From positions 496,001 through 560,000 of the forward strand of contig NZ_SZWE01000002.1 in assembly GCF_009669325.1 (NCBI RefSeq): 64,000 bases of DNA, written 5' to 3'. A program made the position numbers and the translations under genes. The stretch comes from Roseovarius bejariae (GTDB lineage: Bacteria > Pseudomonadota > Alphaproteobacteria > Rhodobacterales > Rhodobacteraceae). The notes beneath the pieces were generated by a model. That model saw only the letters and a program-made list of their open reading frames with translations. It searched no databases and was not told where the DNA came from. Shown here one piece after another: positions 10,508 through 18,751 of the stretch (the first letter of the stretch is position 1; every line of letters starts with the position of its first letter).

Positions 10508-10528
10508 TAGGTCACTAATTATGACCTA
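10508..10528. promoter_or_regulatory. Candidate operator TAGGTCA-N7-TGACCTA
   Basis: A perfect interrupted palindrome with 7-bp arms lies 49 bp before the indolepyruvate oxidoreductase start, next to TATATT (about 10537) that could be a -10 element. It is in the divergent region shared with the LysR gene. The spacing also resembles sites of other helix-turn-helix regulators. Confidence 0.5.
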
Positions 10529-10577
10529 ATATTGCCCTATATTTAGACATGGTGGACACGCCGAAGGGAGGCCAGGA

Positions 10578-13500
10578 ATGACCAAGCAGACCGTGACGCT
10601 GAACGACCGCTTCGATCTGGAAAAATCGCCGGTGTTGCTGAATGGGACGCAGGCGCTTGCGCGACTGATGCTGACGCAGGCGGCGCGGGATCGCGCGGCG
10701 GGGTTGACCACGGCGGGTTATGTGACGGGCTACCGCGGCTCGCCCTTGGGGGCGGTCGATATGCAGATGAACCGCGCCGCCAAACAGTTGGCCGAGGCCA
10801 ATGTCACCTTCAATGAAGGCTTGAACGAGGATTTGGCCGCGACGGCGCTTTGGGGCTCTCAGCAAGCTGAACTGCGCGGCGAAGGCAAATACGATGGCGT
10901 CTTTGGCCTGTGGTACGGCAAGGGGCCGGGTGTGGACCGGTCGGGCGATGTGATGCGCCACGCCAACATGGCGGGCACCTCGCCGCACGGTGGTGTTCTG
11001 ATGGCAATGGGGGATGACCACACCGGGGAATCCTCGACCGTGCTGCACCAAAGCGAATGGGCCATGGTGGATGCCTACATGCCCGTGGTCAGCCCGGCAG
11101 GTGTGCAGGAGATCATAGATTACGGCATTTATGGCTATGCCCTGAGCCGCTTTTCGGGGCTTTGGGTGGGCCTCAAGACGATGAAGGACACGGTCGAGGC
11201 CACCGCTGTCATCGACGGGCGTGTGGACCGGATGAAGATTGTGACCCCTGAGTTCGACATGCCAGAGGGGGGGCTAAATATCCGCCTTGGCGATACGCCC
11301 CACGCGCAAGAGGCGCGGATGATCGACTATAAACGGTTCGCCGCCGAGGCGTTTTCCCATGCCAACAAGATGGACAAGCGGGTCTGGGGCAAGCCGGGCG
11401 CCAAGATCGGCTTCGTGGCCGCCGGTAAGAACTGGCTCGATCTGGAACATGCGCTGACGCTTTTGGGCATTGATGCGGATGAGGCCGAAAGGCTGGGCAT
11501 CACAACCTACAAGGTGGGGCAGGTTTTCCCGCTGGACATGACAGGCTTTCACGATTGGGCCGAGGGGCTGGACCTGATCGTGGTGGTGGAAGAAAAACGC
11601 AAGCTGATCGAGGTGCAGATCAAGGAAGCGATTTTCGATGACCGTCGGGGCCGCCGTGTCTACGGCTGGCACAAAGGCGGCGGGGCCGGCTCCATGCATG
11701 GGCCGGAATTGTTCCCGACACGTGGCGCGCTTGATCCGATTTGGATCGCCGAGAAGCTGGGCGAGATCCTGATCGAAGAGGGGCGCGGAACGGACGCGGT
11801 AAAGGCGGGGCTTTCGGCCTTGGCCGAGGCCCGCGCCGGCGACAACGCCGAGGAGATCGCGGCACGGCTGCCCTATTTCTGTGCGGGTTGCCCGCATAAC
11901 AGTTCCACCAAGCTGCCCGAGGGAAGCCGGGCTTATGCCGGGATCGGCTGTCACTACATGGTGCAGTGGATGGACCGTGAGACCACCGGCTTTACCCATA
12001 TGGGCGGCGAGGGGGCCAATTGGATCGGCGAGGCGCCGTTTTCCAAGCGCCCGCATGTGTTCCAGAATCTGGGCGACGGCACCTATAACCACTCGGGCGT
12101 GCAGGCCATCCGCGCGGCCTTGGCGGCGGGAACGAACATTACCTACAAGATTCTCTACAACGATGCCGTGGCGATGACGGGCGGCCAACCCAACGATGGC
12201 GGGTTGACTGCGCCACAAATCGTGGCGGAACTGCGTGCCATGGGGGTGGAGCATGTCTCGGTCGTTTATGACGAGAAGGAAGACGTGGACCTGAACGCCT
12301 TTCCCAAGGGCGTGGAAACCCATGAGCGGGCCGAGTTGATGGAGGTGCAAAGGCGCTTTGCCGAGATCGAAGGCGTTTCCGCGATTGTTTATATCCAGAC
12401 CTGTGCCGCCGAGAAACGCCGTCGCCGCAAGCGTGGGACCTTCCCGGACCCGGACAAGCGGGTGTTCATCAATACCGACGTCTGTGAGGGCTGTGGCGAT
12501 TGCGGTGTGCAATCCAACTGTGTGGCGATCAGCCCGGTGGAAACCGAACTGGGCCGCAAGCGCGAGATTGATCAATCCGCCTGCAACAAGGATTTCAGTT
12601 GCCTGAAAGGATTCTGCCCCAGTTTCGTGACCCTTGAGGGGGCGGAACTGCGCAAGGAAGAGACCGCAAGCCTAGAGTTGCCCGATATGCCGGAGCCGAA
12701 GCTGCCCGAGATCGACGGGACCCATAACGTGGTGATCACCGGCGTCGGTGGTACGGGCGTGGTGACCATCGGGGCGGTTCTGGCGCAGGCGGCGCAGATT
12801 GACGGCATGGGCGCGGGCATGATGGAAATGGCCGGTTTGGCCCAGAAGGGCGGCGCGGTGCATATCCATTGCCGCCTCGCCAAATCCCCTGACGACATCA
12901 ATGCGATCAGGGTAGCCACGGGCGAATGCGACACGCTGATTGGCGGTGACCTTGTGGTGAGTGCCGGGGCCAAGACGATTGGCCTGATGAAGCAGGGACG
13001 CACGGGGGGCGTGGTGAACAGCCATGAGATCGTCACCGGCGATTTCACCCGCGATCCCGAGTTTCACCTGCCTGCCGACCGTCTGAGCCTTGCTTTGGAA
13101 GCGCGGTTGCGGGACGGCCTGCAACTGGTCGATGCTTCGGAACTGGCGCGCATCACCATGGGGGATTCGATCTTTTCCAACATGATGATCTTTGGCGCGG
13201 CATGGCAGCGGGGGTTGATCCCCGTCAGCTATGAGGCGATCAGCCAGGCGATCGAGTTGAACGGCGCCGCCGTGCAACGCAACCTGCGGGCCTTCGAGAT
13301 CGGCCGATGGGCGGCTTTTGCCCCGGACGAGGCCGGGAAGCTGCTGACGCCGAATGTGGTGGAAAAGCCCAAGAGCCTTGAAGAGAAGATAGCTTTGCGT
13401 GCCGACCACCTGATCGAGTATCAGGGCAAAGGCTTGGCGAAACGATATCGCAAGCTGGTGGACGGGGTCGAGGATGGCGAACTGCGCGAGGCCCTCGCCA

Positions 13501-14000
13501 AGGGCTATCATAAGCTCTTGGCCTACAAGGACGAATACGAGGTGGCACGGCTGCTGTTGTCGAGCCGCGAAAAGGCCAAGGGGACCTTCGCCGGGGACTT
13601 CAAGATGACCTTCCATCTTGCGCCGCCGCTTTTGTCGAAGACTGGCGCGGACGGGCGCCCCGTGAAACGCGAATACGGTCCGTGGCTTGAGCGCCCCATG
13701 CGGATGCTGGCCAAGCTGAAACGCCTGCGCGGTACACCGCTTGATCCCTTCGGCTATACCGCTGAACGCAAGATGGAGCGCGCCCTGATCAAGCAGTACG
13801 AGCAGGACATGGCCGAGGTATTGCCGAAACTGGATGCGCAGACCCGCGAGGCGATCGTTGCCTTGGCCGAGCTTCCGCTGCAAATCCGAGGCTTTGGGCC
13901 GGTGAAGCAAGCCAATGAGGCCAAGGCCGCGAAACGACGTGAGGAGCTTTTGACCACGATCCGCGCCGGCGGGGCGCCGGTGGCACGGGCGGCGGAATAA
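10578..14000 (+). CDS. Indolepyruvate ferredoxin oxidoreductase, fused subunits
   Basis: A 1140-residue fused 2-oxoacid:ferredoxin oxidoreductase that decarboxylates aryl-pyruvates from transaminated aromatic amino acids to acyl-CoA. Features in order: an N-terminal pyrimidine-binding domain (about 1-400); a thiamine-diphosphate region with CAGCPHNSSTKLPEG near residue 430 and NLGDGTYNHSG near 497; a Cys-rich Fe-S segment near residue 632 (CEGCGDCGVQSNC, then CLKGFCP); and a C-terminal gamma-type domain with GVGGTGVVTIG near residue 721. The ATG follows GGGAGG. The large single-chain form is usual in proteobacteria, whereas archaea have separate IorA and IorB. It probably channels Phe/Tyr/Trp carbon to aryl-acetyl-CoA. 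Confidence 0.92.
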   Translation: MTKQTVTLNDRFDLEKSPVLLNGTQALARLMLTQAARDRAAGLTTAGYVTGYRGSPLGAVDMQMNRAAKQLAEANVTFNEGLNEDLAATALWGSQQAELRGEGKYDGVFGLWYGKGPGVDRSGDVMRHANMAGTSPHGGVLMAMGDDHTGESSTVLHQSEWAMVDAYMPVVSPAGVQEIIDYGIYGYALSRFSGLWVGLKTMKDTVEATAVIDGRVDRMKIVTPEFDMPEGGLNIRLGDTPHAQEARMIDYKRFAAEAFSHANKMDKRVWGKPGAKIGFVAAGKNWLDLEHALTLLGIDADEAERLGITTYKVGQVFPLDMTGFHDWAEGLDLIVVVEEKRKLIEVQIKEAIFDDRRGRRVYGWHKGGGAGSMHGPELFPTRGALDPIWIAEKLGEILIEEGRGTDAVKAGLSALAEARAGDNAEEIAARLPYFCAGCPHNSSTKLPEGSRAYAGIGCHYMVQWMDRETTGFTHMGGEGANWIGEAPFSKRPHVFQNLGDGTYNHSGVQAIRAALAAGTNITYKILYNDAVAMTGGQPNDGGLTAPQIVAELRAMGVEHVSVVYDEKEDVDLNAFPKGVETHERAELMEVQRRFAEIEGVSAIVYIQTCAAEKRRRRKRGTFPDPDKRVFINTDVCEGCGDCGVQSNCVAISPVETELGRKREIDQSACNKDFSCLKGFCPSFVTLEGAELRKEETASLELPDMPEPKLPEIDGTHNVVITGVGGTGVVTIGAVLAQAAQIDGMGAGMMEMAGLAQKGGAVHIHCRLAKSPDDINAIRVATGECDTLIGGDLVVSAGAKTIGLMKQGRTGGVVNSHEIVTGDFTRDPEFHLPADRLSLALEARLRDGLQLVDASELARITMGDSIFSNMMIFGAAWQRGLIPVSYEAISQAIELNGAAVQRNLRAFEIGRWAAFAPDEAGKLLTPNVVEKPKSLEEKIALRADHLIEYQGKGLAKRYRKLVDGVEDGELREALAKGYHKLLAYKDEYEVARLLLSSREKAKGTFAGDFKMTFHLAPPLLSKTGADGRPVKREYGPWLERPMRMLAKLKRLRGTPLDPFGYTAERKMERALIKQYEQDMAEVLPKLDAQTREAIVALAELPLQIRGFGPVKQANEAKAAKRREELLTTIRAGGAPVARAAE

Positions 14001-14019
14001 TGTCATGAAATCGTAACCT
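14001..14019. promoter_or_regulatory. Pho-box-like site upstream of the acyltransferase gene
   Basis: TGTCAT-GAAA-TCGTAAC resembles a PhoB direct-repeat site in its first unit and only partly in its second. It lies 61 bp before the acyltransferase start and shares GTCATGAAATCGT with 7005-7017. The call is tentative. Confidence 0.3.
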
Positions 14020-14079
14020 GTTCTGGTCACACCCTTCGCATATCCCTATGGAACCGGCGAATCGAATGGGAATGGTGCC

Positions 14080-14943
14080 ATGCGTCAGGAACGCCAAGTC
14101 GCGCGCGACATAAGCTATTCATACTCGGCCCAGACAAAGGGCGGGCGGGCGATGATCCGCACGATGGAGAACCTGACGGGGCGCATCCGCCTGATCAAAC
14201 GCGCCAAGGGGTATGAACGCGATGTGGCACAGGGGCGTGACTTCTGGGAGGTCATGGTCGAGCGGTATGGCCTGTCCTTGGATGTGGTGGGCGGGAGCCT
14301 TGCCAATATCCCGCGCGAGGGGCCGCTGATCCTGATTGCCAACCATCCCTATGGCATCTTGGACGGGTTGATGATGGGGCACATCCTGAGCCGGACACGC
14401 GGGGATTTCCGTATTCTGGCGCATCAGGTGTTCCGCAAGGCCGAAGACTTGAACAAGATTATTATGCCAATCAGTTTCGATGAGACGAAAGAGGCGGTTC
14501 AGTTGAACTTGCGGACCCGCAAAACCTCATTGGACTATCTTGCCCAAGGTGGGGCGATTGGCATTTTCCCGGGCGGTACGGTCAGCACGGCGGCCAAGCC
14601 CTTTGCACAACCGCTTGATCCGGGTTGGCGCGGGTTTACGGCGCGGATGATCGCCAAGTCGAACGCGACGGTGGTGCCGGTGTTCTTTGACGGGCACACC
14701 AGCCGCTTGTTCCAGATTGCCAGCCATCTGCACTATACCCTGCGGATGGGCCTTTTGATCAAGGAGTTCGGCAAGCGGGTGGATACCTCGGTTGGAGTTG
14801 TGGTCGGCGAGCCGATTGGCCGGGCGGAAATGGACCAATACAAGGGTGATACGAAATCGCTCATGGCATTCCTGCGCCGCAAGACGTATGAGCTGTCTCC
14901 AAGGCCGATTGATCCTGCGTCGGTCGGGTTCGAATTCGAATAA
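14080..14943 (+). CDS. Lysophospholipid (1-acyl-glycerol-3-phosphate-type) acyltransferase
   Basis: A membrane-associated PlsC-superfamily acyltransferase of 287 residues that transfers an acyl chain to a lysolipid. The acceptor/catalytic motif appears as NHPYGILDG (about residues 88-96), the variant spacing seen in hemolysin-like and OlsA-type relatives. The FPGGT motif near residue 163 corresponds to the conserved FPEGT block. An alternative start is ATG at 14152 (MIRTMENL), which would remove 24 residues. The upstream neighbour is a separate transcription unit; murI follows 30 bp downstream and may be co-transcribed. The substrate (phosphatidic acid or ornithine-lipid precursor) is unresolved. 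Confidence 0.82.
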   Translation: MRQERQVARDISYSYSAQTKGGRAMIRTMENLTGRIRLIKRAKGYERDVAQGRDFWEVMVERYGLSLDVVGGSLANIPREGPLILIANHPYGILDGLMMGHILSRTRGDFRILAHQVFRKAEDLNKIIMPISFDETKEAVQLNLRTRKTSLDYLAQGGAIGIFPGGTVSTAAKPFAQPLDPGWRGFTARMIAKSNATVVPVFFDGHTSRLFQIASHLHYTLRMGLLIKEFGKRVDTSVGVVVGEPIGRAEMDQYKGDTKSLMAFLRRKTYELSPRPIDPASVGFEFE

Positions 14944-14973
14944 GGGCGTCCCGCCGGGCGGGGCGGGGACATC

Positions 14974-15786
14974 ATGGCAGTTGGCATTTTCGATAGTGGT
15001 CTCGGGGGGTTAACCGTTCTGGACGCGGTTGAGAAACGCCTGCCGGAGGTGCCTTTCGTTTATCTGGGCGACAATGCGCATGCGCCTTACGGGGTGCGGG
15101 ATGCGGATGATGTTTACGAATTGACAACCCGGGGGGTCGAGCGGCTTTGGGCCGCGGGTTGTGACCTTGTGATCCTGGCCTGTAACACCGCGAGTGCTGC
15201 GGCCTTGCGCCGGATGCAGGAAAGCTGGGTGCCGCGCGACAAGCGGGTGCTGGGCGTTTTTGTGCCTTTAATTGAAGCACTTACAGAGCGGCAGTGGGGC
15301 GATAACTCGCCCCCGCGCGAGGTGCAGGTCAAGCATGTTGCCCTATTTGCCACCCCGGCCACGGTAAGTAGCCGGGCCTTTCAGCGGGAGCTGGCCTTTC
15401 GCGCGATTGGCGTGGATGTGGAGGCGCAGGCCTGTGGCGGGGTGGTGGATGCCATCGAAGAGGGCGACATGATCCTTGCCGAAGCCTTGGTGCGCAGCCA
15501 CGTGGATGCCCTCAAACGCAAGATGCCCGAGCCGCAGGCCGCGATCCTGGGATGTACCCATTACCCTTTGATGCAAAACGTTTTTCAGGATGCCTTGGGG
15601 GAAGATGTACAGGTCTATTCGCAGCCCAACCTGGTGGCCGATAGCCTTGCCGATTACCTGACGCGGCGGCCTGAGATGTTGGGTGAGGGGACGGCGAAGC
15701 AGTTCCTGACGACGGGCGACCCCAAGCGGGTGTCGGCGCGTGCCACGCAGTTTTTGCGACGGGAAATCACCTTCGAGCAAGCCTGA
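14974..15786 (+). CDS. murI: Glutamate racemase
   Basis: Cofactor-independent interconversion of L- and D-glutamate, supplying D-Glu for peptidoglycan. The 270-residue protein begins with the diagnostic [13 protein letters not shown]. It has both catalytic cysteines, Cys70 (LACNTAS) and Cys194 (GCTHYPLM), each in its standard motif. It is 30 bp downstream of the acyltransferase gene on the same strand. A CGTACGA-rich repeat lies between it and argC. Confidence 0.96.
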   Translation: MAVGIFDSGLGGLTVLDAVEKRLPEVPFVYLGDNAHAPYGVRDADDVYELTTRGVERLWAAGCDLVILACNTASAAALRRMQESWVPRDKRVLGVFVPLIEALTERQWGDNSPPREVQVKHVALFATPATVSSRAFQRELAFRAIGVDVEAQACGGVVDAIEEGDMILAEALVRSHVDALKRKMPEPQAAILGCTHYPLMQNVFQDALGEDVQVYSQPNLVADSLADYLTRRPEMLGEGTAKQFLTTGDPKRVSARATQFLRREITFEQA

Positions 15787-15791
15787 GCGGC

Positions 15792-15879
15792 GTTTTGTAC
15801 GACTCGTACGTTTTGTACGCGAGTTTCGTACGAAAATCGGGCCCTCTTTTCAAAAAGTCGTACGAGTTGTACGAAACTC
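15792..15879. repeat. CGTACGA palindromic intergenic repeat, copy 1
   Basis: Bases 15792-15838 match 54260-54306 at 41 of 47 positions. A third, inverted partial copy follows at 15857-15879, so the whole block can fold back on itself. The unit is built from repeated (T)TCGTACGA steps. Confidence 0.8.
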
Positions 15880-15902
15880 CCGACATTCGGAAGGGATAAG
15901 AC

Positions 15903-16931
15903 ATGACCAAACAGATCGCCATTCTGGGCGCCAGTGGATACACCGGGGCGGAGCTTGTCCGGCTGATTGCCACCCATCCGGGGATGGAGATTGCAGCACT
16001 TGGGGCGAACTCCAAGGCGGGGCAGAGCATGGCGCGGGTGTTTCCGCATTTGCGGCATCTGGACTTGCCCGATCTGGTGAAAATCGACGAGATCGATTTT
16101 GCGGGGATCGACCTGTGCTTTTGCGCCTTGCCGCACAAGACCAGCCAAGAGGTGATCAGCGCGCTACCCAAGGATTTGAAAATCGTGGACCTGAGCGCGG
16201 ATTTCCGGCTGCGGGATCCGGCGGATTACGAAAAGTGGTATGGCAATCCGCACTCGGCGGTCGAATTGCAGAAAGAGGCGGTTTACGGACTGACCGAGTT
16301 TTACCGCGACGAGATCAAATCCGCGCGGCTGGTGGCCGGGACGGGATGTAACGCGGCCACGGGGCAATACATCCTGCGGCCCTTGATCGCCGCCGGGGTG
16401 ATCGGGCTGGAGGATATTATCCTCGATCTGAAATGCGGGGTGTCGGGGGCGGGGCGGTCCTTGAAGGAAAATCTGCTGCATGCGGAGTTGAGCGAGGGCT
16501 ATCACGCCTACGCCGTGGGCGGCACGCACCGGCATCTGGGCGAGTTCGATCAGGAGTTCAGCAAGGTCGCGGGGCGGGATGTGAGGATCCAGTTCACGCC
16601 GCATTTGATCCCGGCGAACCGGGGCATTCTGGCGACCGGTTACGTCAAGGGCGAGGCTGAGGCCATTCACGATGTGCTGGCCGCGCAATATGGAAATGAG
16701 CCGTTTATCGAGCTTTTGCCTATGGGCGAGGTGCCCAGTACCCGCCATGTGCGGGGTAGCAATTTCTGCCATGTGGGCGTGGTGGCCGACCGTATCCCCG
16801 GCAAGACCATCGTGATCGCCGCCTTGGATAACCTGACAAAAGGTAGCAGCGGGCAGGCATTGCAGAATGCCAACCTGATGCTAAATATTCAGGAAACCGA
16901 AGGTCTGATGCTGGCCCCGGTCTTTCCTTAA
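15903..16931 (+). CDS. argC: N-acetyl-gamma-glutamyl-phosphate reductase
   Basis: NADPH-dependent third step of arginine synthesis, reducing N-acetylglutamyl phosphate to the semialdehyde. The 342-residue product has an N-terminal Rossmann motif ([15 protein letters not shown]), the catalytic Cys149 in GTGCNAATG, and the C-terminal conserved [17 protein letters not shown] at 15903 follows GGAAGGG. ccmE follows closely and may be read through from it. The position between murI and the ccm genes is not functionally obvious. Confidence 0.97.
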   Translation: MTKQIAILGASGYTGAELVRLIATHPGMEIAALGANSKAGQSMARVFPHLRHLDLPDLVKIDEIDFAGIDLCFCALPHKTSQEVISALPKDLKIVDLSADFRLRDPADYEKWYGNPHSAVELQKEAVYGLTEFYRDEIKSARLVAGTGCNAATGQYILRPLIAAGVIGLEDIILDLKCGVSGAGRSLKENLLHAELSEGYHAYAVGGTHRHLGEFDQEFSKVAGRDVRIQFTPHLIPANRGILATGYVKGEAEAIHDVLAAQYGNEPFIELLPMGEVPSTRHVRGSNFCHVGVVADRIPGKTIVIAALDNLTKGSSGQALQNANLMLNIQETEGLMLAPVFP

Positions 16932-16948
16932 GCCCTGGGAGGCGGGTT

Positions 16949-17392
16949 ATGAAATCGCTCAAGAAAAAACGCAGAGTTCAGATTATCGCCCTTGCGGCGG
17001 TGGCCTTGGTGGTTTCAACGGCGCTGATTGGCTATGCGATGCGGGACGGGATCAATTTTTTCCGCTCGCCCACGCAGGTCATGGATGAGCCGCCCGCGCC
17101 GACGGAGGTGTTTCGCATTGGCGGGCTGGTCGAGGACGGCAGCCTTGTGCGGGGCGAAGGCGAGACCATCCGGTTTAACGTGACCGATGGCGGGGCCGTC
17201 GTGCCCGTGACCTATACCGGCGTTCTTCCTGATTTGTTCGAGGAAAATCAGGGGATGGTCGGCATGGGCAGCTATCGGGACGGCGTGTTCGAGGCGACCG
17301 AGATTCTGGCCAAGCACGACGAGGATTACATGCCCAAGGAAGTGGTGGACAGCCTGAAGGAACAGGGTGTTTACCAAGAGCCGAACGGGTAA
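16949..17392 (+). CDS. ccmE: Cytochrome c maturation protein CcmE (heme chaperone)
   Basis: Periplasmic, membrane-anchored heme chaperone of the System I cytochrome c pathway; it binds heme covalently and hands it to CcmF. The 147-residue protein has a basic N-terminus and one membrane anchor (about residues 9-29). The beta-barrel core contains FRIGGLVEDGS, and the heme-binding His123 and Tyr127 lie in KHDEDYMP (HxxxY). It starts 17 bp after argC. ccmF and ccmH lie downstream, separated from it by the endolysin/holin genes. Confidence 0.96.
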   Translation: MKSLKKKRRVQIIALAAVALVVSTALIGYAMRDGINFFRSPTQVMDEPPAPTEVFRIGGLVEDGSLVRGEGETIRFNVTDGGAVVPVTYTGVLPDLFEENQGMVGMGSYRDGVFEATEILAKHDEDYMPKEVVDSLKEQGVYQEPNG

Positions 17393-17498
17393 GGCCGCGC
17401 AGGGGCTTATTATCGCGGACGTCGCACCGCGCGGTCCATCATCGACCTTTTAACTTTTCCCTCTGATCCTGCCGTTCAAAGAGCAGGAGACAGAGGCG

Positions 17499-18110
17499 AT
17501 GCAAAGCGTTTCGCAGATTGCCAAAGAAATCGTCGCCCGCGAGGGCGGATTCGTGAATGATCCCGACGATCCGGGCGGGGCGACGAACCATGGCGTGACC
17601 ATTCACACCCTGCGGCGCTTGGGGCTGGATGTGACCGGCGACGGGGTGGTGGATCTGGCCGATGTGCGGGGTTTGAGCCGCGCGCAGGCCGAGCGAATTT
17701 TCATCGAGCATTACTTCGAGCGGCCCGGAATTGCCCGGTTGCCCGAGGTTTTGCAGGCCAGTGTTTTCGATATGTACGTCAACGCCGGGGCCAACGCGGT
17801 GAAGATATTGCAGCGGCTACTGGGGCAGATGGGCCAGCGGGTGAGTGTTGACGGGGTGATTGGGCCGCAGACCGTGGCAGCGGCGCATTCGGCGACCAGC
17901 GCGGCGCCGGATCATATTGCCGATGCTTACGGGATCGCGCGGCGGAATTATTACCTGCGCTTGGCGGACAGGCGCCCGGCGAGTCGCAAGTTTGCGCGGC
18001 GGCGCGATGGCGGCAAGGGCGGTTGGATCCGGCGGGCCGAGGATTTCATCGCGCCGCGCTATCACCTGTCAGAGGCGGAATTCAGCGAGAGGGTGGCATC
18101 ATGGGGCTGA
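17499..18110 (+). CDS. GTA-type endolysin, glycoside hydrolase 108 family
   Basis: A peptidoglycan-cleaving N-acetylmuramidase of 203 residues. The GH108 catalytic glutamate is Glu15 in AREGGFVNDPDDPGGATNHG. The C-terminal half contains a PG_binding_3-like segment (about 95-180, VDGVIGPQTVAAA). There is no signal peptide, so it needs a holin for release. The stop overlaps the start of the holin gene by 10 bp. In Rhodobacter capsulatus the endolysin and holin that release gene transfer agent particles are encoded away from the main GTA cluster (rcc00555/rcc00556). The same two families occur here as a coupled pair inside a ccm cluster, so this is most probably the GTA lysis cassette rather than a prophage fragment. 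Confidence 0.88.
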   Translation: MQSVSQIAKEIVAREGGFVNDPDDPGGATNHGVTIHTLRRLGLDVTGDGVVDLADVRGLSRAQAERIFIEHYFERPGIARLPEVLQASVFDMYVNAGANAVKILQRLLGQMGQRVSVDGVIGPQTVAAAHSATSAAPDHIADAYGIARRNYYLRLADRRPASRKFARRRDGGKGGWIRRAEDFIAPRYHLSEAEFSERVASWG

Positions 18111-18676
18111 TCGAACGGCTGTTTACCATCGTGTTCGGCGGAGGCCGGAACGTTGTGAAGGATACCGCGGAGGTGTTTCGCGAGAATGCCGAGGCCGGGG
18201 CCGAGCGGGCGGCCGACCACAAGGCCGAGGTCGTGGCGCAATATGGTGCGGAGTTCGCCGCGCCCGCGCGGGGCGGGTTTGACCGGTTCATGGATGGGCT
18301 GAACCGGGTGCCGCGCCCGGCGATGGCGCTTGGCACGCTGGGATTGTTCGTCGCGGCCATGGTGGAGCCGGTCTGGTTCGCGGAGCGAATGCAGGGGATT
18401 GCCCTTGTGCCCGAGCCCCTGTGGTGGCTTCTGGGGGCGATTGTCAGCTTTTACTTCGGGGCGCGGCATCAGGTGAAAGGGCAGGATTTTCAACGCTCTA
18501 TCGCCGCGACGATGGCGCGCGCGCCTGTGGTGGTCGAGAATCTGCGTGCGCTTGGGGCCTTGCGGGCGGGCAGCCCCGGGGCGGCGGATGCAGGGCGCGA
18601 TGCGGCGCTTTCGCTGGCGGTGATCAAGCCCGAGGCGAACCCGGCGCTGGAGGATTGGCGGCATTCGCGCGGCTGA
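18101..18676 (+). CDS. GTA-type holin (three-TM holin family)
   Basis: A 191-residue inner-membrane protein matching the GTA holin 3TM family. Hydrophilic, charged residues 1-60 are followed by two clear hydrophobic segments (about 70-88 and 104-124), a conserved WWLLGAIVSFYFGARHQ element and a cytosolic tail. The start at 18101 lies within the last codons of the endolysin gene, giving translational coupling. It would form the pore through which the endolysin reaches the cell wall. No phage structural genes are nearby, which argues for a dedicated GTA release function. ccmF begins 75 bp downstream. Confidence 0.85.
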   Translation: MGLIERLFTIVFGGGRNVVKDTAEVFRENAEAGAERAADHKAEVVAQYGAEFAAPARGGFDRFMDGLNRVPRPAMALGTLGLFVAAMVEPVWFAERMQGIALVPEPLWWLLGAIVSFYFGARHQVKGQDFQRSIAATMARAPVVVENLRALGALRAGSPGAADAGRDAALSLAVIKPEANPALEDWRHSRG

Positions 18677-18751
18677 CCCCGCGACAAATTGATCACCGGG
18701 CAGGGCCGAATGCGCTTTGCCCGGGGGCGTGTGAAAGTTATATTCCGATTC

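Noticed and set aside
15792-15879. CRISPR array
   Set aside because: The CGTACGA repeats are short, palindromic and not separated by unique spacers of constant length, and no cas genes are in the window.
17499-18676. Prophage remnant
   Set aside because: Only lysis genes are present, they are intact and coupled, and no integrase, capsid or tail genes are near; a GTA lysis cassette is a better explanation.
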